Source: UBA5314 sp040217815
GTDB lineage: Bacteria > Bacillota > Syntrophomonadia > Syntrophomonadales > Syntrophomonadaceae
Reading direction: 5' to 3'
DNA length: 64,000 nucleotides
Assembly (NCBI GenBank): GCA_040217815.1
Contig: JBEHWI010000005.1
Coordinates: forward strand, 1 to 64,000
How positions within the stretch are numbered: the first letter of the stretch is position 1; every line of letters starts with the position of its first letter. The notes beneath the pieces were generated by a model. The model saw only the letters and a program-made list of their open reading frames with translations, was not told the DNA's origin and made no database searches. A program made the translations under genes and the position numbers. Of this stretch, positions 17,191 through 25,393 are shown piece after piece.

Positions 17191-18909
17191 TCACCTCTTA
17201 AACATTCGATCCAGTTCGTATTTGGAAAGCATGATCATGGTGGGCCTTCCATGCGGGCAAAATCGGTAATCCGGAACCTTAAACAGCTCTTGAATGATAT
17301 TGGTCATCTCGTCTGCCAGCAAAGATGTCCCATTTTTAACCGCCTTCTTGCAGGCCATAGTGCTCAAGGCCGCATGTTCATAATCGTCGCGGTCAATTTC
17401 TGGCAGATCGGCCAATTCCAGCAAAACTTCTATTTCCCGACCGACCAGCAGTGAAGGGGCCTCGCGGATAAGCATGGAATTGGGTCCCAACGGCTCCAAC
17501 CTGAAACCAAGTTTCTCTAATTTATCAAGCTGATTTTCCATACTATTCATCTGCGCCCGGTTCAATTCAATCGCCAGGGGTATGGCCAGTATTTGTCCGG
17601 AGCTACCTCTCACGGCGCTTTTCAGGCGGTGGTACATTATGCGCTCATGGGCGGCGTGTTGATCCACCAAAAAGAGAGCCTGCTCCTTCTCCAGAATAAT
17701 ATAAGAGTCCAGGCACTGGCCTATAATCCTGAAACCCGGGTCAGGCGGCATTGGGGCCTTAAACTCATCGCCGCCCGCAAGATCTGAAACCGGCCTTTCT
17801 TTAATAATGGTATCCTTCCAGATGAAAGGTATACCCGGTTGAGCCTTTAATACCGGCGGCCTTTCCAGTGCGGCCGGCCTATAATCAACTGGATTTCTAT
17901 CCCTGGACGGCATATTAAAGCCTACCTTCATCTCACCGAGAGCCTCCCGAAGCCCCTCGACCAGGGTAGTAAACACCCTTTTTTCATCGCGGAAACGCAC
18001 TTCGTTCTTCTGGGGGTGTACGTTTACATCCACTTCATCTTCAGGCAGATTTAGATGAAGGATGGCCAGGGGCTGCTCTCGGGCCAGCAGCATCCCCTGA
18101 TAGGCCAGATCCAGGGCTCTATATACCAGCGGGCTTTTCACCGGCCGCCGGTTCACAAAAAACAGCTGGTTTTTACGGCTCTGGCGGTGCAATTCGGCTG
18201 AAGAGACCAGCCCTTTAAGGCCGTAACTGTCAAAGCTACTGTCCACCTCCAGCAAGTGCTGCCCTAATTCCCTGCTCCAAACCGTTAAAACCGTGTCTGA
18301 GAGGCTTGAGCTGCCCGGAGTCTTGAAGAAAGTTCGCTTGTCGTTGCTGAAACTGAAAGAGACATCGGATCTCGCCAGGGCATAGCGGCAGATCAGATCA
18401 TAGACCTGGTTGCCTTCGCTGACTGCGCTGCGCAAAAACTTCTTTCGGGCTGGAGTGTTGAAAAACAAGTCCTTAATAATTATTTTGGTGCCGGGCGGAC
18501 CGGGCAGATGTTTGCTTTCAGCAACCCGCCCTCCTTCCAGGCGCATATAGATACCCGCTTCATCTCCCCAGCGCGTAAAAATCTCCATTCGAGAGACTGA
18601 GGCTATACTGGGCAGGGCTTCTCCCCTGAAGCCCATGGTTCTTATCTGGAACAGGTCCTCTTCCCCGCTGATTTTACTGGTGGCATGGCGTAGAAAGGCC
18701 AGGGGCAGGTCCGCTTCACCGATCCCCACCCCATCGTCGCTTACCTCAATATACTCTATGCCTCCGCCTGATATGCGGATGTCAATGCGGGAAGCACCTG
18801 CATCCAGGGAATTCTCCAGGAGTTCCTTGACCACCGAAGCCGGGCGTTCCACGACTTCACCGGCCGCGATCTTGTTTATCAGGCTTTCATCTAAAAGCTT
18901 AATACTCAT
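17191..18909 (-). CDS. mutL: DNA mismatch repair protein MutL
   Basis: 572 residues. The GHKL ATPase motifs IAAGEVVERPASVVKELLENSLDAGA, DDGVGI and TMGFRGEALPSIASV are complete. The C-terminal domain has the endonuclease motif DQHAAHE and CPHGRPT, so it is a nicking MutL as in organisms without MutH. In the motif DQHA-x2-E-x4-E the last Glu is His (DQHAAHERIMYH), a departure from Bacillus. MutL links MutS mismatch recognition to strand incision. It starts two bases after the deacetylase stop. Confidence 0.95.
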   Translation of the reverse strand: MSIKLLDESLINKIAAGEVVERPASVVKELLENSLDAGASRIDIRISGGGIEYIEVSDDGVGIGEADLPLAFLRHATSKISGEEDLFQIRTMGFRGEALPSIASVSRMEIFTRWGDEAGIYMRLEGGRVAESKHLPGPPGTKIIIKDLFFNTPARKKFLRSAVSEGNQVYDLICRYALARSDVSFSFSNDKRTFFKTPGSSSLSDTVLTVWSRELGQHLLEVDSSFDSYGLKGLVSSAELHRQSRKNQLFFVNRRPVKSPLVYRALDLAYQGMLLAREQPLAILHLNLPEDEVDVNVHPQKNEVRFRDEKRVFTTLVEGLREALGEMKVGFNMPSRDRNPVDYRPAALERPPVLKAQPGIPFIWKDTIIKERPVSDLAGGDEFKAPMPPDPGFRIIGQCLDSYIILEKEQALFLVDQHAAHERIMYHRLKSAVRGSSGQILAIPLAIELNRAQMNSMENQLDKLEKLGFRLEPLGPNSMLIREAPSLLVGREIEVLLELADLPEIDRDDYEHAALSTMACKKAVKNGTSLLADEMTNIIQELFKVPDYRFCPHGRPTMIMLSKYELDRMFKR

Positions 18910-18911
18910 TG

Positions 18912-20258
18912 TTAAAGGACTGTCTCCTCACCGGTGGTCGTGTCAAAACAGCGAAACTCGTCTGCTATCCGGTCTTGAAGGTATATATAATTGTATACCG
19001 GCTTATCTCTCATATCCTGGTAGGATTTCCGGGCCTGTTCAGCGCAACTCGGGCAGCAAGCCGCCGGCAGGGATATACAGAACACCGAATAGTAACGGCC
19101 GTTTTTCTGTGTGGCTGAAGACGATATGCGGCGGAATCCGCAGCAGTCTTTACAGAGCCTCAAATCAAGTCTCTGCTCCTCATGCAGATAGTCGGTATCG
19201 TAGAAAACATTTTTCATGATGGTCTCAAATTCTTTGCCCTGCTTGCGGTTCCTCTCCACCTTTTCTTCACGGGTGCGGAAGTTCTCCAACTGCTTGTTCA
19301 CCAGCGACTTGATGTACTGCATATTGTTGGGAGATTCCTTGAATCGGGCCGGATTGTAATCAGGCTCCCGGAGGTTGGAGAAGTCGATGCCGGCCATGGC
19401 CATAATAATTCCCATATTGATGTAGGGCAAGGCCGTCTCCACTGAATAACCACCTTCTAAAACCGCTATATCAGGCCGCAGTTTCTGGTTGAGGATGGCG
19501 TAGCCCTGGGCGGTAAAGCTCATATTGGCCAGGGGGTCGCTGTAATGATTGTCCTGGCCGGCCGAGTTTATTACTATATCGGGTTTAAACTCTTCCAGGA
19601 TGGGCAGAACCAGGTTGTCCAAAATATAATGGATGCCCGCGTCAGTGGTGCGGGGAGCCATAGGGATGTTAATGGTGGTTCCATAGGCCAGCGGACCACC
19701 CAGTTCATCGGTGAATCCGGAACCGGGATAGAGGGTGCGCCCATCCTGATGAAAGGAAATAAAAAGGACATCCGGGTCGTGCCAGAATATTTCCTGGGAG
19801 CCGTCCCCGTGATGGACGTCGGTGTCAACAATCGCTATCCTCTTCACTCCATGCTTCTGGCGCAGGTATTCCACCATTACCGCTTCATTATTTATGTCGC
19901 AGAAGCCCCGGTTGCCATGGCATACGGTCATGGCATGATGCCCGGGCGGTCTTATTATGGCAAAGGCGTTTTGCACTTCCCCGTTCATGAAGGCATCCGC
20001 CATGATCAGCGCCGACCCGGCCGAAACCAGGTGGGCCTGGGTAACCCGGGTCTCTACGTCGGGAACACAAAAGTGCACCCGGGATATCTCCTTGGCGGTG
20101 GCCAGGCGGGGATGATATTCCCTGATCTGCGGCAGATCCATAATTCCTTCTTCAAATATCTGATCCCGGGTATAGAGCAGCCGCTCCTCCCTTTCCGGGT
20201 GGGTTGGACTTATAGCCCAGTCAAAAGCCGGGAAAAAGAGCACTCCGGTTGGTTTCAT
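18912..20258 (-). CDS. Histone-deacetylase-superfamily protein with C-terminal Cys-rich region
   Basis: 448 residues. RPPGHHA, GNRGFCDINNEA, DTDVHHGDGSQEIF and LEGGYS carry the His pair, zinc ligands and active-site Tyr of the arginase/deacetylase fold, so the site looks intact. The substrate could be acetyl-lysine, acetylpolyamine or another acyl amide. Residues about 365-430 add CKDCCGF and CCPSCAEQA, a probable zinc ribbon that ordinary AcuC proteins lack. It overlaps the hydantoinase gene by four bases and sits between mutS and mutL. Confidence 0.88.
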   Translation of the reverse strand: MKPTGVLFFPAFDWAISPTHPEREERLLYTRDQIFEEGIMDLPQIREYHPRLATAKEISRVHFCVPDVETRVTQAHLVSAGSALIMADAFMNGEVQNAFAIIRPPGHHAMTVCHGNRGFCDINNEAVMVEYLRQKHGVKRIAIVDTDVHHGDGSQEIFWHDPDVLFISFHQDGRTLYPGSGFTDELGGPLAYGTTINIPMAPRTTDAGIHYILDNLVLPILEEFKPDIVINSAGQDNHYSDPLANMSFTAQGYAILNQKLRPDIAVLEGGYSVETALPYINMGIIMAMAGIDFSNLREPDYNPARFKESPNNMQYIKSLVNKQLENFRTREEKVERNRKQGKEFETIMKNVFYDTDYLHEEQRLDLRLCKDCCGFRRISSSATQKNGRYYSVFCISLPAACCPSCAEQARKSYQDMRDKPVYNYIYLQDRIADEFRCFDTTTGEETVL

Positions 20259-21931
20259 TCCGTCACCCCCTCATATTCGGGTATAAATCCAGGAGCGATT
20301 TGAATTCCCACATCAAACAGCCGGCCTGCCCTATCCCAGCCGCGAATTACGTTAAACTGCTCTTCCAGGTAGAACTGGCCTTGATCGGCGTAGCCCTTCA
20401 TACCCCTCTTTTTCCCAATCTCCGCCAGATACTTGCTGGCCAGCTCTTTGGCATCCTGCATCTGGAAATTGCGGTTGGTCACTTCACCCCGAAGCCCGCC
20501 CGGAGACACCGTGAAAATACCGTTTTGAGTGTCAACATGCACCTCAACCGCCAGGGTCGGTCTGACCAGAGCTGCTCCGATCGCATTGGCGACCGGCGAA
20601 TAGCGGTGCAGGAAGTGCCCTACGTCAAGCTCCCGGGCCAGCAGAGGAATGATGGCCGGAGCCGCCGCACCAATGCCTATTACCCGGTGCAGGACAAAAG
20701 ACTTTTTATTTATCACTTCCCAGACCTTGTAGGCCGGTTCATTCTCCCACTGGGTGAACATGTACACTATACTGCGGGTAAGCTGCTGGATTACATTATT
20801 GACAATGCGCTGGCAGAGTTCGTCAATTTCGGTGCCCAGCTGCCCGGCAACCTCTTGAAGGCCGGTTCGGGAAGCCTGGGCATCACCCAGGCCCAGGTCC
20901 AAAAGCACATTAAAGGCATCGGTTACGGTGGGGCTTACACCCCCGAAACAGGCGGCTACATCCCGCCGCATAGGCCCGATTTTAAGGTCCTGGTTCTGAA
21001 CCCAAATAGTGCTGTCCCCACCCAGGGGGATAGAGTCAACCGCGAACGAATTCACATGGGTGAGATGTCCCCTTATTAAGGCCCCCCGAGAGGCGTATAG
21101 CGGTTCGCCCTCAATGAGCAATGATATATCGGTGGTGGTTCCACCGATGTCTACTACCACGGAATTAGCCTTTTCCCGGGTCAGGGCCACAGCCCCCATG
21201 GTGCTGGCGGCAGGTCCGGAAAAAACAGTTTCACAGGGCTGTTTCCGGCTGGCCTCCAGGGTCATAGTCCCCCCATCGGCTTTCAAAATGTGCAGCTCAC
21301 AGCCCGGCGCCCGGTCCTTGACTGCCTTTTCAATTTCATCAGCGAAGCGGTTCCACTCACTTAAAGTCATGGCTGTGTAATAGCAGGTTACCGCCCGGCG
21401 TGGGAAATTTAAACGTCCCGATATTTCATTGCTTATGCAAACCTGCATATCAGGATACCGGTTGTTGATTATGTCCCTGACCATCCGTTCGTGTAGATCG
21501 TTGCGGTTGGAAAACTTGCCGGCCACCGCTACTCGTTTAATACCCAGGGCGTCAATCTCAGCCAGAACCAGATCGATCTCCTTTTTGTCCGGGCGTTCAA
21601 TCTCCCGGCCGCGAAAATCGATGCTGCCCTTCAAGATCCAGGTGTCGGGGCTTACCTGGTAGGACGAATAAGGCAGCCCGCTGCCAGGTATCAAAAGAAG
21701 AGCGGTTCTCTCACCCTGACCGGTCGCCAGGGCGTTGGTTACCAGGGTAGTGCTCAAGACTATTCTCCTGACCGGTTTAGCTGCATGGACCAGCAATTCG
21801 TCCAAAACCTCCAACAGGGTTTTCTTAAGATTGGTTTCATCGGTGAGCTGCTTTACGCTGCGCAAGACCGAGCTCCCCGAAAAAAGCACTCCATCAGTAA
21901 AGGTACCGCCCACATCAATGCCAATTAACAA
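20255..21931 (-). CDS. Hydantoinase/oxoprolinase family protein (HyuA type)
   Basis: 558 residues. It opens MLIGIDVGGTFTDGVLF, the ATP-binding glycine motif of the HyuA family, and has VVDIGGTTTDISLL as the second actin-like phosphate loop, plus GGDSTIWV. Family members open hydantoin or 5-oxoproline rings with ATP, or form part of acetone/acetophenone carboxylases. No HyuB partner lies nearby, so the substrate is unknown. Four-base overlap with the deacetylase gene suggests a two-gene functional unit. Its ATG is preceded by GGAGGTGATATG. Confidence 0.87.
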   Translation of the reverse strand: MLIGIDVGGTFTDGVLFSGSSVLRSVKQLTDETNLKKTLLEVLDELLVHAAKPVRRIVLSTTLVTNALATGQGERTALLLIPGSGLPYSSYQVSPDTWILKGSIDFRGREIERPDKKEIDLVLAEIDALGIKRVAVAGKFSNRNDLHERMVRDIINNRYPDMQVCISNEISGRLNFPRRAVTCYYTAMTLSEWNRFADEIEKAVKDRAPGCELHILKADGGTMTLEASRKQPCETVFSGPAASTMGAVALTREKANSVVVDIGGTTTDISLLIEGEPLYASRGALIRGHLTHVNSFAVDSIPLGGDSTIWVQNQDLKIGPMRRDVAACFGGVSPTVTDAFNVLLDLGLGDAQASRTGLQEVAGQLGTEIDELCQRIVNNVIQQLTRSIVYMFTQWENEPAYKVWEVINKKSFVLHRVIGIGAAAPAIIPLLARELDVGHFLHRYSPVANAIGAALVRPTLAVEVHVDTQNGIFTVSPGGLRGEVTNRNFQMQDAKELASKYLAEIGKKRGMKGYADQGQFYLEEQFNVIRGWDRAGRLFDVGIQIAPGFIPEYEGVTE

Positions 21932-22032
21932 TCATATCACCTCCACAAATGACCTGTACCGTATTTCACCTAAAAACAATTCCAGTAATCAAACAAGCCC
22001 TAGCAGGCTTTTTGAATGAGTGCCTGAAAAGG

Positions 22033-24600
22033 CTAGATCAGTTCCTTCCACTTGTATAGTATACCCAGTGCCTCACGGGGGCTTAGCGAATCCAGGTCCA
22101 AATTGCGTAGTTCTGTTTCCACCACGCTCTCCATGCCAAAAAGAAGCGGCTGCTCCATAACGGCTGGCTTCTTAACGGCCATATCAGCTTTTTCCAATCC
22201 CTGCAGGATTTCTGTTGCCCTTAGTATCACCCGGGCCGGAATACCAGCCAGCTGCGCCACATGCAGGCCGTAGCTTTTATCAGCCCGGCCGGCCAGTACT
22301 TTCTTTAAGAATACTACATTATCACCGGTTTCTTTTACTGAAACACAAAGATTGAACACGCCCGGCAAACGTTCCTCAAGCTCGGTCAGTTCATGATAGT
22401 GGGTGGCAAACAGCGTTTTAGCCTTGATGTTTTGGGCTATGTATTCACTTACCGCCTGGGCCACACTCAAGCCGTCATAGGTGCTGGTTCCCCGGCCGAT
22501 TTCGTCCAGTATAACCAGGCTGTTGTCCCGGGCGTTGTTTAGTATATTGGCCACTTCCAGCATTTCTACCATGAAGGTGCTCTGCCCGGCGGCCAGATCG
22601 TCAGCCGCTCCCACCCTGGTAAATACTCGATCGACCAGGCCGATGCCGGCCTGATCGGCAGGTACGAAACTTCCCATCTGGGCCATTAAAACCAGGAGAG
22701 CGGTCTGGCGCATAAAGGTGCTCTTCCCCCCCATATTGGGTCCGGTGATAAAAGCAAAACGGTGGCCGCTTGTGTCCATATACAGGTCGTTGGGGATAAA
22801 GCGCAGGTTCCCCAGCGACTTCTCTACCACCGGGTGGCGTCCTCCCTGTATGGAGATGACCCCGCTTTCATCCACCCGGGGTCTGACATAATCGTTATAA
22901 AAAGCCACCTGAGCCATTGAACAAAGAGCATCCAGCGAGGCGACCACCCTGGCGCTTTTTAATATGCGAGCTATGTGTTCTCCCAGATGGCGCCTTATAC
23001 AATCAAACTCCTCATATTCCAGAGCATACAAGCGGTCCCTGGCCCCCAGGATCTTTTCCTCGTAATTTTTCAATTCTTCATTTATAAAGCGCTCCGTATT
23101 GACCAGAGTCTGCTTGCGATGGTAATCAGGCGGTACCATCCCCAGGTTGGAATTGCTCACTTCAATAAAATACCCGAATACTTTGTTGAATCCCACCTTT
23201 AAATACTTTATGCCGGTGCGCTGCTTTTCCCGGCTTTCAAAATCCACCAGCCAGGCCGACCCCTGTCGGGACAGGCTGCGCAGTTCATCGATCTCTTTAT
23301 TGAAACCGCTCTTTATTACCTCCCCTTCCCGGGGAGACAAGGGAGCTTCCTCACTGATGGAGGTGGCCACCAGTTCGTGTAAATCGCCCAGGGCATCCAT
23401 TTTCCCGGCTTCCTGCAGCAGGCTAGAGCTGCACGATTCAAGCAAATTCTGTATTTCCGGCAGTACCGAAGTGGATCTGCCAAATGCCAGCAGATCCCGG
23501 GGACTGGCCGTCTGGCTGGCTATGCGTGATGCCAGGCGTTCCAGATCATACACCGCATCCAGTGTCTCGACCAATTGCTGGCGCATATCCAGTTTGTTTT
23601 TCAGTTCCTCAACCGCATCCAGGCGTTTTTCAATTTCCTCCCGGTCTTTCAGGGGCTGCTCCACCCACTGGCGCAGCATGCGTTTGCCCATAGCGGTTGA
23701 GCACCGGTCGAGAATAGACAAAAGAGATCCCTCGCGCTTCCCTTCCCTGATGGTTATAGCCAGTTCCAGGTTGCGCCGGGTAGAACTGTCCATCTCCAAA
23801 AAACCGTCCGGATTATATGTACCGAGGGTCAACATATGGGAAAGACTTCCCTTTTGGGTGTCTTGCAGGTAGTCGATAATCAGAGCGGCGGCCCGGATGG
23901 CCAGGGGTTTTTCCTGTATGCCAAACCCCTCCAGGGAGGCGACATTAAAATGACCGGTCAGAATCCGGGCGGCTTCCTCCAGGGAATGCCGGGGCAGCTT
24001 TTGCCCACTTATCAAGGCGGTTCCCAGGCGCTGCCCTTCATCAAACAGCTCGGTCCAATCCGACCACTCGGGGACCAGGCACTCAGAAGGGGCCAGGCGC
24101 TGCAATTCGCTGTCCAGCAAAGCCAGGCTTCGCCCGCCATGCAGTTCCAGAACCTTGAACTCGCCGGTTGATATATCGGCATAGGCTAATCCGATGCCGG
24201 TCTCATCCTTTATAAGCGCTGCCAGGTAATTGTTCCGCTGTTCATCCAGCATGAATTCTTCCAAAACGGTTCCGGGAGTTATAATCCTGGTAACGGCGCG
24301 CTTGACCAGTCCTTTGGTTTCTTTGGGGTCCTCAACCTGTTCGCACACCGCTACTTTGTATCCTCTGCTTATCAATCGGGCAATATAGTTGCCAGACGCG
24401 TGATAGGGTACGCCGCACATAGGTATTTTGCCATTCCCGCCATCACGAGCGGTCAAGACTATTTCCAATTCACGGCTGGCAACTTCAGCGTCTTCAAAAA
24501 ACATCTCATAGAAGTCGCCCAGGCGAAAAAAAAGAATGGCATCATGGTGCTGGGCTTTGATCTCTTTATATTGTTCCATCATTGGTGTATGGCGGGTCAC
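22033..24600 (-). CDS. mutS: DNA mismatch repair protein MutS
   Basis: 855 residues. The mismatch-contact motif FRLGDFYEMF lies near residue 25-34, followed by connector, lever and clamp domains. The ATPase has GPNMGGKST (about 619), LVILDEIGRGTST and FATHYHELT. MutS recognises mispairs and recruits MutL. The GTG at 24600 follows GGAAGGATGAAGTGA. It heads the minus-strand group mutS-hydantoinase-deacetylase-mutL-methyltransferase-miaA-hfq. Confidence 0.97.
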   Translation of the reverse strand: MTRHTPMMEQYKEIKAQHHDAILFFRLGDFYEMFFEDAEVASRELEIVLTARDGGNGKIPMCGVPYHASGNYIARLISRGYKVAVCEQVEDPKETKGLVKRAVTRIITPGTVLEEFMLDEQRNNYLAALIKDETGIGLAYADISTGEFKVLELHGGRSLALLDSELQRLAPSECLVPEWSDWTELFDEGQRLGTALISGQKLPRHSLEEAARILTGHFNVASLEGFGIQEKPLAIRAAALIIDYLQDTQKGSLSHMLTLGTYNPDGFLEMDSSTRRNLELAITIREGKREGSLLSILDRCSTAMGKRMLRQWVEQPLKDREEIEKRLDAVEELKNKLDMRQQLVETLDAVYDLERLASRIASQTASPRDLLAFGRSTSVLPEIQNLLESCSSSLLQEAGKMDALGDLHELVATSISEEAPLSPREGEVIKSGFNKEIDELRSLSRQGSAWLVDFESREKQRTGIKYLKVGFNKVFGYFIEVSNSNLGMVPPDYHRKQTLVNTERFINEELKNYEEKILGARDRLYALEYEEFDCIRRHLGEHIARILKSARVVASLDALCSMAQVAFYNDYVRPRVDESGVISIQGGRHPVVEKSLGNLRFIPNDLYMDTSGHRFAFITGPNMGGKSTFMRQTALLVLMAQMGSFVPADQAGIGLVDRVFTRVGAADDLAAGQSTFMVEMLEVANILNNARDNSLVILDEIGRGTSTYDGLSVAQAVSEYIAQNIKAKTLFATHYHELTELEERLPGVFNLCVSVKETGDNVVFLKKVLAGRADKSYGLHVAQLAGIPARVILRATEILQGLEKADMAVKKPAVMEQPLLFGMESVVETELRNLDLDSLSPREALGILYKWKELI

Positions 24601-24664
24601 TCACTTCATCCTTCCATATATCACAACAGCCGGGTACACCCGGCGCCAGACTGTCGACAAAAGT

Positions 24665-24755
24665 ACCACAGGCACTACAGATGTTCGCTTCGCTCACCAA
24701 TAATGTTGCACCACAGGCACTTCAGATGTTCGCTATCGCTCACCAATAAGGTTGC
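24665..24755. repeat. Imperfect 45-base tandem duplication
   Basis: Two adjacent copies (24665-24709 and 24710-24755) share ACCACAGGCACT-CAGATGTTCGCT and CGCTCACCAATAA-GTTGC, differing at a few positions and by one inserted base. A related palindromic stretch, CGAGCGAAGCGAGCGAAATCG, follows at 24781-24801 and is partly complementary to the TTCGCTTCGCTC core. This lies in the 416-base gap between mutS and cadC; the function is unknown. Confidence 0.6.
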
Positions 24756-24947
24756 GCGCCTTGTTCATCCTATTTATTTTCGAGCGAAGCGAGCGAAATC
24801 GTGGAGCTGGAAAGTATCCGCTTTCGTCGACGGTCTGGTTAGTATTGATATTAATCCAACATTTTTATATTCTGTTTAACTAATGCAAAATCCTGCCCTA
24901 AAGACTGTTGTCAGTAGCTTTGGTAACATAGCTCACACCCCTTCTGA

Positions 24948-25000
24948 TTGACAGTATTATCAGTTGGATTTATAATACGTATGAACATATATTCATATGT
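24948..25000 (+). promoter_or_regulatory. SigA promoter and operator of the cadC-cadA unit
   Basis: TTGACA (24948-24953), a 17-base spacer and TATAAT (24971-24976) form a consensus housekeeping promoter. An inverted repeat, TATGAA-N6-TTCATA (24980-24997), with ACATAT/ATATGT nested in it, covers the expected transcription start near 24983. This is where an ArsR/CadC-type repressor would block transcription. The match to a repressor is inferred from position. Confidence 0.75.
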
Positions 25001-25016
25001 ACAGGGAGGTATATAT

Positions 25017-25376
25017 ATGAGTAATGATTTTGAGGATCGCTGTGATGTTCACTGCGTTCATCAGGATAAAGTCATTACCGTAAAAAAACAGATGGCCGGT
25101 TTGGGCGACCCGGTCCGCCTAGCGGAGTTGTTTAAAACCATGGGCGACCCTACCCGACTGCGCATAATATTCGCCTTGATGAACCAGGAGTTGTGCGTGT
25201 GTGATCTGGCCGCGGTTACCGGAGCGTCCGAATCGGCTGTATCGCACCAGCTTCGCCTGTTGCGCCAACAGCAACTGGTTAAATATCACCGCGAAGGGAA
25301 AATGCTGTATTACAGCTTGCTGGATAATCATGTGGCGGTCTTGATGAAACAGGGTTTGGAGCATATTAACGAATAG
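25017..25376 (+). CDS. cadC: ArsR/CadC-family metal-responsive repressor
   Basis: 119 residues. The winged helix includes FKTMGDPTRLRIIFALMNQELCVCDLA and SESAVSHQLRLLRQQQLV. ELCVCDL holds the CxC metal site in the alpha-3 helix, and the N-terminus supplies further thiols (CDVHCVH), the arrangement of CadC-type sensors of Cd(II), Pb(II) and Zn(II). Metal binding releases the repressor from DNA. The ATG at 25017 has AGGGAGG upstream; earlier in-frame codons fall within the promoter/operator. cadA follows after 17 bases. Confidence 0.9.
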   Translation: MSNDFEDRCDVHCVHQDKVITVKKQMAGLGDPVRLAELFKTMGDPTRLRIIFALMNQELCVCDLAAVTGASESAVSHQLRLLRQQQLVKYHREGKMLYYSLLDNHVAVLMKQGLEHINE

Positions 25377-25393
25377 AGTGGAGGCTTTATGAC

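Noticed and set aside
21988..22014. Short hairpin AAGCC/GGCTT after mutS
   Set aside because: A five-base stem followed by GTTTG is too weak for a confident terminator, and downstream genes run in the same direction.
22052..24171. Several plus-strand open frames of 70-240 codons opposite mutS
   Set aside because: They are complementary-strand shadows of a highly conserved gene, with no ribosome-binding sites and biased composition.
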